A DNA stretch of 9,738 bases from Pseudomonadota bacterium (GTDB lineage Bacteria > Pseudomonadota > Gammaproteobacteria > Burkholderiales > Burkholderiaceae_B). The notes beneath the pieces were generated by a model that was not told where the DNA came from, did not search any database, and was given only the letters and a program-made list of their open reading frames with translations. The DNA lies in assembly GCA_023427945.1 (NCBI GenBank), contig JAEYZR010000112.1, positions 1 to 9,738 on the forward strand. Reading direction: 5' to 3'. Below, one piece after another: positions 1 through 8,172 of this stretch; position 1 is the stretch's first letter; each line of letters starts with the position of its first letter. Made by a program: the position numbers and the translations under genes.

Positions 1-50
1 GGGGAAGCGCGACACGTCAGAAGAGGGATCACCGATTGCCGTCAGGCAGA

Positions 51-1241
51 TCAGTCAGCTTGCTTGCGCAAGAATGCGGGAATGTCGAAGTGATCCATGC
101 CCGAGCTTTCAAGCGCACGCACCTGGGCCGAAGCCTGGGTACGGGGATTACGCATGACCGAAGGCATATCCAGATTGCGATAGTCGCCTTGCTGTCCACC
201 ATTGGAAACCGGCATGTTGTCGGTTCCCGTGCGCAACATTTCAACGGTGTTCTGCACCAACTGCGGACGGCTCGCCTGAGCAGCGGCGGCACGACCCAGA
301 CCCGTTGCCACGACCGTCACGCGCAGCGCTTCACCCATGCTTTCATCGTAGGCCGTACCGAAAATGACGGTAGCGTCTTCCGAGGCATAGCCGCGAATGG
401 TTTCCATGATTTCACGCGTTTCGCGCATCTTCAAGGAACGGCTTGCCGTGATATTGACCAGCACGCCGCGAGCACCGTGCAGATCGATACCTTCGAGCAG
501 CGGGCAAGCGATGGCTTGCTCGGCAGCCACGCGGGCACGATCGGAACCGCTGGCCGAAGCCGTGCCCATCATTGCCTGGCCTTGTTCGCCCATGATGGTC
601 TTCACGTCTTCGAAGTCGACGTTGACGTTACCTTCGACATTGATGATCTCGGCAATGCCTGCGCAAGCGTTGTGCAGGATGTCGTCAGCGGAGCGGAAGC
701 ACTCGTCCTGGGTGGCGTCTTCGTCCATCAGGTCATACAGGTTTTCGTTCAGCACGACGATCAGCGAGTGCACGTGCTTGGCCAGTTCACCAATACCGTC
801 TTCTGCCATTTTCAGGCGCTTGTTGCCTTCGAACGAGAATGGCTTGGTGACCACACCGACAGTCAGAATGCCAAGCTCCTTGGCGACTTCTGCCACCACC
901 GGACCGGCGCCCGTACCCGTGCCGCCGCCCATGCCGGCCGTGATGAAAACCATGTGGGCGCCGTTGAGCGCCGAACGGATTTCTTCACGTGCCGTTTCGG
1001 CGGATGCACGACCCTGTTCGGGCTTGGCGCCCGCGCCCAGGCCCGTGCGGCCCAGACGGATCTGCACCGGCGCATTGGTGGCTGCCAATGCCTGCGCGTC
1101 AGTGTTGGCGCAAATGAAGTCCACGCCTTGCACACCTGCACGAATCATGTGGGCAACTGCGTTGCCACCTGCACCACCCACGCCAACCACCTTGATCACG
1201 GTGCCCTTGGCGGTGTTATCCAACATCTCAAAATTCATCAT
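51..1241 (-). CDS. ftsZ: FtsZ, tubulin-like cell division GTPase
   Basis: FtsZ polymerises with GTP into the cytokinetic Z-ring at mid-cell. The 396-residue product has the N-terminal GTP-binding domain with GVGGAGGNAV (20-29), ANTDAQAL (45-52), and the tubulin signature GGGTGTGAGP (105-114). The T7 catalytic loop NVDFEDV (207-213) carries the two aspartates needed for GTP hydrolysis between subunits (Asp209 and Asp212). After a variable linker (about 318-380) comes the conserved C-terminal peptide DHFDIPAFLRKQAD, whose last 11 residues match my recollection of E. coli FtsZ; this peptide binds FtsA and ZipA. The start has two consecutive ATGs and a good Shine-Dalgarno. It stands apart from ftsA by 234 bases, so it may be expressed separately from the upstream genes, which fits its need for far higher abundance than FtsQ or FtsA. 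All known catalytic motifs are intact. Confidence 0.99.
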   Translation of the reverse strand: MMNFEMLDNTAKGTVIKVVGVGGAGGNAVAHMIRAGVQGVDFICANTDAQALAATNAPVQIRLGRTGLGAGAKPEQGRASAETAREEIRSALNGAHMVFITAGMGGGTGTGAGPVVAEVAKELGILTVGVVTKPFSFEGNKRLKMAEDGIGELAKHVHSLIVVLNENLYDLMDEDATQDECFRSADDILHNACAGIAEIINVEGNVNVDFEDVKTIMGEQGQAMMGTASASGSDRARVAAEQAIACPLLEGIDLHGARGVLVNITASRSLKMRETREIMETIRGYASEDATVIFGTAYDESMGEALRVTVVATGLGRAAAAQASRPQLVQNTVEMLRTGTDNMPVSNGGQQGDYRNLDMPSVMRNPRTQASAQVRALESSGMDHFDIPAFLRKQAD

Positions 1242-1246
1242 GATGA

Positions 1247-1253
1247 CTCCCTC
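1247..1253 (-). promoter_or_regulatory. Shine-Dalgarno of ftsZ
   Basis: GAGGGAG on the minus strand sits five bases before the first and eight bases before the second of two adjacent ATG codons at the ftsZ start. The eight-base spacing is closer to the usual optimum for the second ATG, so the true N-terminus may be one residue shorter than annotated. Confidence 0.75.
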
Positions 1254-1322
1254 ACAAGTCCAAATTCGAAAAAATTCCCCAATACTTCATTTCTTAGAAT
1301 CATCTCAAAGCCATCGCCGGCC

Positions 1323-1335
1323 TTGCGGTCCGCAA
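1323..1335 (-). repeat. TTGCGG-A-CCGCAA palindrome
   Basis: A perfect 13-base interrupted palindrome with six-base arms around one central base. It could be a DNA-binding site for a dimeric regulator, or in RNA a short stem with a three-base loop. Its right arm is complementary to the loop of the hairpin just upstream. No known regulator is recognised. Confidence 0.4.
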
Positions 1336-1361
1336 CGGGTTTGAAACTCTTCTCCCCTACA

Positions 1362-1377
1362 GTGGGCCGCAACCCAC
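1362..1377 (-). repeat. Small hairpin in the ftsZ leader
   Basis: The minus strand reads GTGGG TTGCGG CCCAC, a five-base-pair GC-rich stem with a six-base loop. The downstream bases (TGTAGGGGAG) contain no T-run, so it is not a standard intrinsic terminator. The loop TTGCGG recurs in the palindrome 27 bases further on, whose CCGCAA arm is complementary to the loop. A structural role in the mRNA is inferred only. Confidence 0.4.
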
Positions 1378-1475
1378 ACACTTCCCCAACCTGCACCTGC
1401 CATCACAGCATCCTGCTTTTATTGAACTGCCTACTGCCCTGCCACATCTCCCGCGTTGAAGCGCGAGACGATGCT

Positions 1476-2702
1476 TCAATTCATGAACCATTCGCGCATG
1501 CGCTGCAGGATGCCCTTGAAGTTGCCGCTCTGCGCCGCCACTTTCCGGCCGCGCACCCGCTGCATGCGTGCCTCGGCGAGCAGCCCCATGACCGTGGAGA
1601 AACGCGGATTGCGCATCACGTCGGCCAGGCTGCCTTCATACTCGGGGACCGCCACGCGCACCGGCTTGAGAAACACGTCTTCAGCGAGCTCGATCACGCC
1701 AGGCATCTGCGACGTGCCGCCGGTCAATACCACGCCTGAGGCCAGCAGATCTTCGTAGCCCGACTCGCGCACGACCTGCTGCACCAGCGTAAACAATTCC
1801 TCGACCCGCGGCTCGATCACGGCGCCCAGGGCCTGGCGCTTGACCAGACGCGGGCCTCTGTCGCCCAGACCTGGCACTTCCACGGCTTCGTCCGGGCTGG
1901 CGAGAACCTGCTTGGCCACGCCGAAGCGCAGCTTGATCTCCTCGGCATCCGGGGTGGGCGTGCGCAGCATGGCTGCGATGTCGTTGGTGATCTGATCCCC
2001 GGCAATGGGCAATACCGCGGTATGCCGGATCGCTCCACCCGTGAAGATCGCCACATCAGTCGTGCCACCACCGATATCCACCAGAACCACGCCAAGCTCT
2101 TTCTCATCGGCAGTCAAGCATGCCAGGCTGGATGCCAGAGGTTGCAGGATCAGATCCTGAACTTCCAGGCCACAACGACGCACGCACTTCACGATGTTCT
2201 GAGCCGCGCTCACCGCTCCCGTCACGATATGCACGCGCACTTCCAGGCGAATGCCACTCATGCCGATGGGTTCGCGAATATCTTCCTGCCCGTCGACGAT
2301 GAACTCCTGCGTGAGGACATGCAGCACCTGCTGGTCGGTCGGAATGTTCACGGCCTTGGCTGTTTCGATCACACGGCCGACGTCCGTCGCCGTCACCTCC
2401 TTGTCCTTGACGGCCACCATCCCGCTGGAGTTGAAGCTGCGAATATGGTTGCCGGCGATGCCGGTGTAGACGTCGCGAATCTTGCAATCGGCCATCAGCT
2501 CGGCCTCTTCGAGCGCACGCTGAATCGAATTGACGGTCGTCTCGATGTTGACGACGACGCCCTTGCGCATGCCGCGCGACTCATGCTGGCCCAGGCCAAG
2601 TACTTCGAAGCGTCCTTCGGGCAAGATTTCGGCAACGACGGCTACCACCTTGCTGGTTCCGATATCCAGTGCAACGATCAGGTCTTTGATGTCACGGGTC
2701 AT
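1476..2702 (-). CDS. ftsA: FtsA, actin-like membrane tether of the Z-ring
   Basis: FtsA is an actin-family ATP-binding protein that anchors FtsZ filaments to the inner membrane and recruits later divisome proteins. The 408-residue product shows the phosphate-1 motif ALDIGTSKV (11-19), a 1C (SHS2) domain at about 85-165 typical of FtsA, phosphate-2 VDIGGGTTD (208-216), and the adenosine motif VVLTGGTSQMPG (324-335). The C-terminus (about 394-408, GILQRMREWFMN at its end) is the conserved amphipathic membrane-targeting helix. The start lies four bases after the ftsQ stop (TAA CACC ATG) and has only a weak purine-rich stretch (AGAAGAAA) upstream, so it is probably co-translated with ftsQ. It is the last gene before the 234-base gap to ftsZ. 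Confidence 0.98.
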   Translation of the reverse strand: MTRDIKDLIVALDIGTSKVVAVVAEILPEGRFEVLGLGQHESRGMRKGVVVNIETTVNSIQRALEEAELMADCKIRDVYTGIAGNHIRSFNSSGMVAVKDKEVTATDVGRVIETAKAVNIPTDQQVLHVLTQEFIVDGQEDIREPIGMSGIRLEVRVHIVTGAVSAAQNIVKCVRRCGLEVQDLILQPLASSLACLTADEKELGVVLVDIGGGTTDVAIFTGGAIRHTAVLPIAGDQITNDIAAMLRTPTPDAEEIKLRFGVAKQVLASPDEAVEVPGLGDRGPRLVKRQALGAVIEPRVEELFTLVQQVVRESGYEDLLASGVVLTGGTSQMPGVIELAEDVFLKPVRVAVPEYEGSLADVMRNPRFSTVMGLLAEARMQRVRGRKVAAQSGNFKGILQRMREWFMN

Positions 2703-2706
2703 GGTG

Positions 2707-3531
2707 TTAGCGTTTCTTCTGCGGTTGAGGTGAATGTTTGGATTTTGTTTCGGGCGGTGGCAGTGGCGCGAGCATCACGGCGAACCCATTGGGATAACGC
2801 AGATCTGCCTGCGTGATCGTCCTGCCGTCCAGCTTGGACACGACCTGCGGCCAATACTGGACAAATCGCTGGATGCGCTCGCCGAACGGCACCGCGCCTG
2901 GCAGGCCATGCGGGTCGGGCGCATCGGCACCCGGGTCGCGGCCCAGGTCCAGCACCAGCCCGTCGGTGAGTGTGGCACGCCATGCATAGCGCGGGCTCAA
3001 CTGGAGTTCCTGCACATGCAGGTCCAGAGGCGCAAACCAGCGCGCCAGCTCGGCGTAACGCTGCACCACCAACGATTCGGTCCCATCGGGACCACCCAGC
3101 TGAGGCAAATTCTGTTCGTCGTCCACTTCGCCCGTGTTGGCAGTAAACGATTCGCCCCAGGTGTTGATCATCTGGTTTTCGTTCCACAGCCCCAGCGGCT
3201 GCTGCTCTTCGATGCTGACCCGCAACGTGTTGGGCCACACGCGACGAACGGTCGCGCGCCGAACCCAGGGGACCGACTCGAACAGCTCGCGTGTCGCGTT
3301 CAGATCCACCGTAAAGAAGTTGCCCGACAGCCGGCCCGCTACCACTGAGCGCACGCTGCCGGTCGACACATAATGCAGCGACGAATCCGGCACGGCCTCC
3401 AGCTCCACGGCTTCCAATGCGAAATAGGGACGTTGTCCCACCCAGATCAGACCGGCGGCCAGCATGGCCAACACCGCCAGCACGGCCAGCGTGTTCGCGA
3501 TGAGGTTGATTGAGCGAGCGTCGTTCCACAC
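2707..3531 (-). CDS. ftsQ: FtsQ, cell division protein (DivIB/FtsQ family)
   Basis: FtsQ is a bitopic inner-membrane divisome protein that recruits FtsB and FtsL and connects the cytoplasmic and periplasmic parts of the division machine. The 274-residue product has a short cytoplasmic N-terminus, one membrane helix at about 9-31, a POTRA domain at about 37-108 (YFALEAVELEAV to WPNTLRVSIEEQQPLG), then the FtsQ/DivIB beta domain (LPQLGGPDG, 142-150; LRYPNGFAV, 244-252). The start is GTG. The ddlB stop codon is in the same frame only 12 bases upstream, which closes the frame, and the next ATG lies inside the membrane helix, so the GTG is the credible start. Compared with E. coli FtsQ there is a Pro/Gly/Asp-rich insertion at about 199-216, and the tail after about 256 is rich in Pro and Lys. 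No strong Shine-Dalgarno is seen, which fits the low abundance known for FtsQ. Confidence 0.95.
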   Translation of the reverse strand: MWNDARSINLIANTLAVLAVLAMLAAGLIWVGQRPYFALEAVELEAVPDSSLHYVSTGSVRSVVAGRLSGNFFTVDLNATRELFESVPWVRRATVRRVWPNTLRVSIEEQQPLGLWNENQMINTWGESFTANTGEVDDEQNLPQLGGPDGTESLVVQRYAELARWFAPLDLHVQELQLSPRYAWRATLTDGLVLDLGRDPGADAPDPHGLPGAVPFGERIQRFVQYWPQVVSKLDGRTITQADLRYPNGFAVMLAPLPPPETKSKHSPQPQKKR

Positions 3532-3543
3532 GGATGTTTCCGG

Positions 3544-4490
3544 TCAAGTGTTGCGTGACGGGCTGCGCACTTTGCATGCAGCCTCGGACAGAATGCTTAA
3601 GCACAAATCGGCATAGCTCATGCCATCCGCCTGTGCCGCCATAGGCACGAGAGAATGGCTGGTCATGCCGGGCGAGGTGTTCATCTCCAGAAGCCAGGGC
3701 TTGTTGTCGGCATCGAGCATGAAGTCGGCTCGCCCCCAGCCCTCGCACCCCAGCGAGCGGTAGGCCGCGAGGGCGATTTCACGGATACGGGCCGACAGGT
3801 CCGAAGGCAGCTCGGCCGGGCAAACGTAGCGTGTCTCGTCGGAGAAATACTTGTTCTCGTAATCGTAGTTGCCATCGGGCGCGATGATTTCGATGACCGG
3901 AAATGCACGGGCCGTCTCGCCCTTGCCCAGTATGGCGACGGTCAGTTCGCGCCCGGTGATGAATTGCTCGGCCAGCACCTCGGCATCGAATCGAGCGGCA
4001 GCGGCATACGCCTCTGCCATGTCGGAATAGCCGACAACCTTGGTAATACCAACCGTGGAGCCTTCGTGCGGCGGCTTGATGATCAATGGAAGACCCAGCA
4101 CATCAGGCACATTGCGCAGGACCGAGCGCCCATCCAGCACCTCGAATGCCGGCGTGGGCAGCCCATGCTGCTGCCATATGCGCTTGGTCATCACTTTGTC
4201 CATCGCTATCGCCGAGGCCCCCGGGCCACTACCTGTGTAAGGCAGATCCAGCAACTCCAAGGCACCCTGGATCGTGCCGTCTTCGCCATAGCGGCCGTGC
4301 AGCGCGATGAACACACGCTCGAATCCCTGCTGTGCCAAGTCGGCCAGCGAGCGCTCCCCCGTGTCGAACAGGTGCGCATCGACTCCCGCGCCGATCAGCG
4401 CGTCGTGGACACCTGTGCCGGACATGATCGAGACTTCCCGCTCGGCGGAACGCCCCCCATACAGCACACCCACCTTTCCAAAACCCAGCG

Positions 4491-4494
<4 letters not shown>
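3544..4494 (-). CDS. ddlB: D-alanine--D-alanine ligase (DdlB)
   Basis: This cytoplasmic ATP-grasp ligase joins two D-alanines to make the dipeptide that MurF adds to the peptidoglycan precursor. The 316-residue protein shows YGGRSAEREVS (12-22, with the substrate-binding Glu18), Ddl signature HGRYGEDGTIQG (66-77), YTGSG (86-90), PPHEGSTVG (141-149), the flexible-loop segment ENKYFSDETRY (213-223, with Tyr216), and the C-terminal motif WGRADFMLD, where Asp257, Glu270 and Asn272 fit the Mg2+ ligands known from E. coli DdlB. NTSPGMTSHSLVP (272-284) contains Ser281. The start overlaps the murC stop as ATGA and has TTGGAG seven bases upstream. The C-terminus runs about ten residues past E. coli DdlB. 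Its dcw location marks it as the DdlB type. The Tyr216/Ser281 pattern indicates D-Ala-D-Ala and not D-Ala-D-lactate specificity. Confidence 0.97.
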
Positions 4495-5893
<1,399 letters not shown>

Positions 5894-5897
<4 letters not shown>

Positions 5898-6982
5898 GAT
5901 GCCACGCTCGCTTGCACATCGACCGACTGCTCACATATGTCGGCAATGCGTTCGGCCGCGTCAGGCAAGGCGAACGATCGCGCCCGTGCCGCCACGGCAG
6001 AGAGTTGTTGACGCGTCAGCGAGCCCAGCCAGTCGGCCAGCCACGCGGCGCTGAATGATTCCTGCGGCTGACGCCAGGCCGCTTGTTCGTCGCTCAGGTA
6101 GCGCGCGTTCGCCGACTGATGGTCGTCGATGGCGCCAGGCAGCGGTATGAACAGCGCCGCCACCCCGGCCGCCGCCACTTCCGCCACCGTCATCGCACCC
6201 GCGCGGCAGATGAGTACATCGGCCTGGGACAGTTCCCCTGCCATGTCGTCGATGAAGGCCACGCACTGCGCGGCCACCCCTTGCACGCGATATCGCTCTT
6301 GCAAAGACTGAATGTGTTTTTCACCTGACTGGTGAATGACGACCGGCCGCCTGGCCTGATCAAGCAATGCCATCGCCTCGGGCAAAACCGTATTGAGCGC
6401 ATGCGCGCCGAGGCTGCCGCCCACGACCAACACTCTCAATGGACCGGTGCGCCCGGCATAGCGAGCCTGCGGTGCCGGCAATGCGCACACATCGCGTCGA
6501 ACCGGATTGCCCACATGGCGGGCACCGGCCAACGTATTGGGAAAACCGCTCAACACGACGCGGGCGATGCGGGCCAGCGCACGATTGGCGGTGCCGGCCA
6601 CTGCGTTCTGCTCATGCACGATCAGCGGAACCCCCCGCAACCGCGCCACAACACCACCGGGAAACGCGATGTACCCGCCCATGCCGAGCACCACATCGGG
6701 ACGAACCCGGCTGAAGTGACGCCACACTTGCGAACACGCGCCGGCCAGGCGCAGGGGCAGGCTCAGCAACGCCATCGTCCCCTTGCCCCGCACGCCCTGG
6801 AAATCCGAAGCGGCCATTTCGTAGCCACGCGCGGGCACCAGACGGCCTTCCATCTTGTCGGGATTGCCCAGCCACACGACCTTCCAGCCGCGTGCAGCAA
6901 GCACCTCGGCCACGGCCAGACCAGGCATGATGTGTCCGCCAGTGCCGCCCGCCATGACGAGAATGGTGCGCTGCTCGCTCAT
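5894..6982 (-). CDS. murG: MurG, undecaprenyldiphospho-muramoylpentapeptide beta-N-acetylglucosaminyltransferase
   Basis: MurG is a peripheral inner-membrane GT-B glycosyltransferase that transfers GlcNAc from UDP-GlcNAc to lipid I, giving lipid II. The 362-residue product shows the N-terminal glycine-rich loop GGTGGHIMP (12-20, with His17), MGGYIAFPGG (101-110), HEQNAVAG (123-130), GNPVRRDV (158-165), the second G-loop GGSLGA (188-193), HQSGEKH (217-223), FIDDM (243-247) and CRAGAMTVAE (259-268), followed by DDHQSAN (286-292). These match the known donor- and acceptor-binding motifs. The reading frame is open for 60 more codons upstream to 7162, but that part lies inside ftsW and has no MurG-like sequence. 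The ATG at 6982 is chosen because MSEQRTILVMAGGTGG places the first motif correctly and the codon overlaps the ftsW stop as ATGA. The upstream sequence is only a run of G, a poor Shine-Dalgarno. Confidence 0.97.
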
Positions 6983-8172
6983 ACGCGCCCCCCACGCATC
7001 AATACCCGATTCTCGATATCGACTCGCAGCAGGATGGCCAGAGCGCAAAGATTCATGACAATGCCCGATCCGCCATAGCTCATCAGCGGCAAGGTCAGGC
7101 CTTTGGTGGGCAACAGCCCCAGGCAGACGCCAATGTTGATGAACGCCTGGACACCGAACCACATGGCCACGCCCTGTGCCACCAACCCGGAGAATGTACG
7201 CTCCATCGCGATGGCCTGACGGCCGATTTCAAAACCTCGCGACACGACCACCGCAAACAAGGCGATCACCGCCGTCACACCGACGAACCCCAGCTCCTCG
7301 CCGACCACGGCCATCAAAAAGTCGGTATGCGCCTCGGGCAGATAGTGCAGTTTCTCGACGCTGGCCCCAAGCCCCACCCCGAACCATTCACCACGCCCGA
7401 GCGCGATCAGGGAGTGCGACAACTGATAGGCACTGCCATAGGCATTGGCATCGTCCCAAGGATCCAGATAGGCGAACAAACGCGCACGCCGCCAGGGCGA
7501 AGCCCAGATCAGCATCAGGAACGTGCCAAACAGAACAGCAAGCAGGCTGCTGAAGTACTTGCCGTTGATGCCGCCCACGAACAGGATGCCCATTGCAATG
7601 GCCACGATCACCATGAACGCGCCCAGGTCAGGCTCCAGCAACAGCAGCAGACCAACGGCCCCCAGGGCCAGCGCCATCGGAACGAATCCGCGCACGAAAC
7701 TCTGCATGTGTTCCTGCTTGCGCACCGTGTAATCGGCGGCATATAGCAAGGCGGCCAGCTTCATCAGCTCGGATGGTTGCATGTTGATGGGGCCGATCTG
7801 GATCCAGCGGTGCGCGCCGTTCACCTCGCGCCCGATTCCCGGCACCAGCACGGCCACCAGCAGCACCAGCACCGCCACGAAGATGGGCATGGCCAGGCGC
7901 TGCCAGACGCGCAGCGGCACCGTGATGGCCACAGCGGCCACCACCATCCCGGCACCCATGAAGATGCCGTGGCGAAGCACAAAATAGTAACGGCCATACG
8001 ACGCATAACGCGGGCCATCGGCCAGACCGATCGACGCCGAATAAACCATCAACAGACCGAGCAGCAGCAAGGAACTGGCGGCGATGAGCAAAGGCAGATC
8101 GTAGTTGCGCATGCGCGTGCGACCGGGCCGCACGGCATTCACGCTTCCCGCAACGTCGGCGAACAGGCTCAT
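6979..8172 (-). CDS. ftsW: FtsW, septal SEDS peptidoglycan glycosyltransferase
   Basis: FtsW is the multi-spanning inner-membrane SEDS protein that polymerises lipid II at the division septum with its partner transpeptidase FtsI (PBP3). The 397-residue product has a short cytoplasmic N-terminus and about ten hydrophobic segments starting near residue 26. SEDS hallmarks are visible: NGAHRWI (118-124), QPSELMKLA (132-140), EPDLG (180-184), the loop LPEAHTDF (278-285) with Asp284 at the place of the conserved catalytic aspartate, GEELG (291-295), and LPLMSYGGSG (361-370). The start overlaps the murD stop as ATGA and has a strong ribosome-binding site just upstream. An internal ATG at residue 21 is possible but has less support. 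FtsW is preferred over the paralogue RodA because of its position between murD and murG. Confidence 0.97.
   Translation of the reverse strand: MSLFADVAGSVNAVRPGRTRMRNYDLPLLIAASSLLLLGLLMVYSASIGLADGPRYASYGRYYFVLRHGIFMGAGMVVAAVAITVPLRVWQRLAMPIFVAVLVLLVAVLVPGIGREVNGAHRWIQIGPINMQPSELMKLAALLYAADYTVRKQEHMQSFVRGFVPMALALGAVGLLLLLEPDLGAFMVIVAIAMGILFVGGINGKYFSSLLAVLFGTFLMLIWASPWRRARLFAYLDPWDDANAYGSAYQLSHSLIALGRGEWFGVGLGASVEKLHYLPEAHTDFLMAVVGEELGFVGVTAVIALFAVVVSRGFEIGRQAIAMERTFSGLVAQGVAMWFGVQAFINIGVCLGLLPTKGLTLPLMSYGGSGIVMNLCALAILLRVDIENRVLMRGGRV

Larger units (their letters stand above)
1242..1475 (-). promoter_or_regulatory. ftsA-ftsZ intergenic region, candidate ftsZ leader/promoter
   Basis: These 234 bases are the only sizeable gene-free stretch; all upstream junctions overlap or are at most 12 bases. 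On the minus strand it contains a GTGGG/CCCAC hairpin, a TTGCGG-A-CCGCAA palindrome, then an AT-rich segment (about 1261-1310) and the ftsZ Shine-Dalgarno. I found no convincing -35/-10 pair: the nearest, TTGAGA at 1303-1308 with TATTGG at 1279-1284 (18-base spacer), is weak. Neither inverted repeat is followed by a T-run, so a classical terminator is not visible. In E. coli several ftsZ promoters lie in the genes upstream of ftsZ; a dedicated promoter here is inferred from the unusual spacing and the AT-rich stretch. Confidence 0.4.

Noticed and set aside
1279..1308. TTGAGA-18-TATTGG as a sigma-70 promoter for ftsZ
   Set aside because: The -10 element matches only three of six consensus positions; too weak to annotate as a promoter without start-site data.
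1362..1377. Hairpin after ftsA as an intrinsic terminator
   Set aside because: The stem is only five base pairs and no T-run follows on the minus strand.
36..1739. 567-codon open frame on the plus strand across ftsZ, the intergenic gap and part of ftsA
   Set aside because: It is antisense to two certain genes, has a His/Arg/Thr-rich composition with no recognisable domain, and such long antisense frames are usual in GC-rich coding DNA.
2699..3748. 349-codon minus-strand open frame overlapping ftsQ and the end of ddlB in another frame
   Set aside because: It is Arg/Gly/Ala-rich without any motif, whereas FtsQ and Ddl in the other frame are clear family members.
6983..7162. 60-codon N-terminal extension of murG
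   Set aside because: The extension lies inside ftsW, has no MurG homology, and the ATG at 6982 puts GGTGGH at the usual position and overlaps the ftsW stop as ATGA.
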